A stretch of 30,941 nt of DNA from a virus. The notes under the pieces are model-generated. The model was not told where the DNA came from. It made no database searches and was given only the letters and a program-made list of their open reading frames with translations. Each line of letters begins with the position of its first letter. The stretch's first letter is position 1. The position numbers and the translations under genes were made by a program. Positions 30,287 through 30,941 of this stretch are shown here, one piece after another. The stretch spans positions 1 to 30,941 of IMG/VR virus record IMGVR_UViG_3300049595_004411; one strand, 5' to 3'.

Positions 30287-30941
30287 TTAAGATGAACATC
30301 CAAAACATTCGACCAAACTACTGTCGGGTCTTGGAGGTAAGTTCATTTTACTGTAATCAACATCAGGTAATGGTTGTGGTTTTGACTCTTTACTAATATC
30401 AACCGCCAAGTGTTTTGCCCCTGTTGATATAGCCTTTGTTCTAACGTAATAACACATAGTTTTTAATCCGTTTTCCCAAGCCCTAAAGTGAGATGAAGTG
30501 ATTTTTGATACTGTTGGATTTGCCAAATAGATATTCATTGATTGAGATTGGTCGATAAATGGTGCTCTATCAGATGCCATATCAATTAATTCTTTTTGTG
30601 AAATCTCCCAAATCGTTTTGTATTTTTTCAACAAATGTTCAATTCTTTTTACTTTTTTGTTGTAGTTTTTATCCTCAGCGTCCAAGTATTTGTTGAAATT
30701 AATTGATTGGATTGAACCTTCATTTATAATAATTTCGTTTTTAACTTGTTCGGTCCAAATACCAATTTTTTCAAAGTCGGTAATTAGATATTTGTTAACA
30801 ATCATGATTTCTCCACCAACAACTCGTCTGTTAAATAATGCTGAGTGAGCGGGTTCTGTCATTTCATAAGACCCTGTGATTTTAGCTGATGACGCAACTG
30901 GCATCTGAGCGGTGGTAAGTGAATTACAAACACCAAAGAAT
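30287..30941 (-). CDS. nrdA: Ribonucleotide reductase large subunit, C-terminal part (runs off right edge)
   Basis: The frame stays open to the window edge, so the ATG at 30904 is internal. The visible 217 residues contain the class I NrdA signatures NSLTTAQMPVASSA (NSLxTAxMPTAS-type), GGEIMIVNKYL and RAPFIDQSQSMNIYLANPT. Next comes GLKTMCYYVRTKA, whose YY pair fits the radical-transfer tyrosines (Y730/Y731 in E. coli). The end ECFGCSS carries the CxxC that shuttles electrons from thioredoxin or glutaredoxin. NrdA reduces ribonucleoside diphosphates to make DNA precursors, together with NrdB. The active-site cysteines lie upstream, beyond the window. NrdB is not in view. This is typical of T4-type phages. 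Confidence 0.93.
   Translation of the reverse strand, partial: FFGVCNSLTTAQMPVASSAKITGSYEMTEPAHSALFNRRVVGGEIMIVNKYLITDFEKIGIWTEQVKNEIIINEGSIQSINFNKYLDAEDKNYNKKVKRIEHLLKKYKTIWEISQKELIDMASDRAPFIDQSQSMNIYLANPTVSKITSSHFRAWENGLKTMCYYVRTKAISTGAKHLAVDISKESKPQPLPDVDYSKMNLPPRPDSSLVECFGCSS

Noticed and set aside
30905-30941. NrdA as a complete short gene starting at 30904
   Set aside because: The frame stays open to the edge and the residues before that ATG (FGVCNSLTTAQ) belong to the conserved NrdA motif.

Overview
The window looks like part of a large, AT-rich, tailed phage with a contractile (T4-type) tail that infects a Bacteroidetes host, probably a flavobacterium. The T4-type assignment rests on a gp25-like protein next to a baseplate J/gp6-like protein, a gp47-like Mre11/SbcD nuclease, a DnaG-type primase and a class I ribonucleotide reductase. 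The host guess rests on SprB-type repeats (known from flavobacterial gliding adhesins) in structural proteins, one good match to the Bacteroidetes promoter pattern (TTTG, then TAnnTTTG), and the near absence of Shine-Dalgarno sequences before genes. No tRNA, rRNA, CRISPR, insertion sequence or integrase was seen.

Layout. Positions 1-2241 (minus) hold a DNA-metabolism operon: a RecB/Cas4-type nuclease, a zinc-ribbon protein, the gp47-like nuclease, a coiled-coil protein and the start of a small membrane protein, joined by short gaps or overlaps. Positions 2308-5140 mix strands: a plus-strand unknown gene, a secreted minus-strand protein behind a bidirectional terminator, the primase, and a plus-strand pair of small adhesin-like genes. 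A RuvC-like nuclease follows (5142-5747, minus). Positions 5793-28145 (minus) are one block of 11 tail and baseplate genes in transcription order: gp25-like, J/gp6-like, a 1774-residue protein with a membrane-like segment, three proteins without clear family (one with a PKD-like domain), a 302-residue protein, a 993-residue protein with a P2 gpI-like region (likely the gp7 counterpart), then four fibre or adhesin-type proteins. Positions 28225-30941 (minus) hold an FMN-reductase-like protein, an arginyl/leucyl-transferase-like protein, a conserved unknown, and the C-terminal end of NrdA.

How it fits together. The 5793-28145 block would build the baseplate wedge and attached receptor-binding parts. 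Its distal genes appear to be assembled from exchangeable modules: SprB repeats, a CCD/TGCTIVI module, a shared C-terminal module and Pro-Thr linkers. One module reappears in the plus-strand pair at 4293-5140, so that pair is probably also virion-related. The flanking genes supply nucleotides (NrdA), primers (primase) and recombination nucleases.

The most unusual signals are the SprB-rich modular tail proteins, a recurring TATTTATA-like element at fixed distances from start codons, a membrane-like segment inside a giant baseplate protein, and a phage-encoded aminoacyl-tRNA-protein-transferase-like gene.
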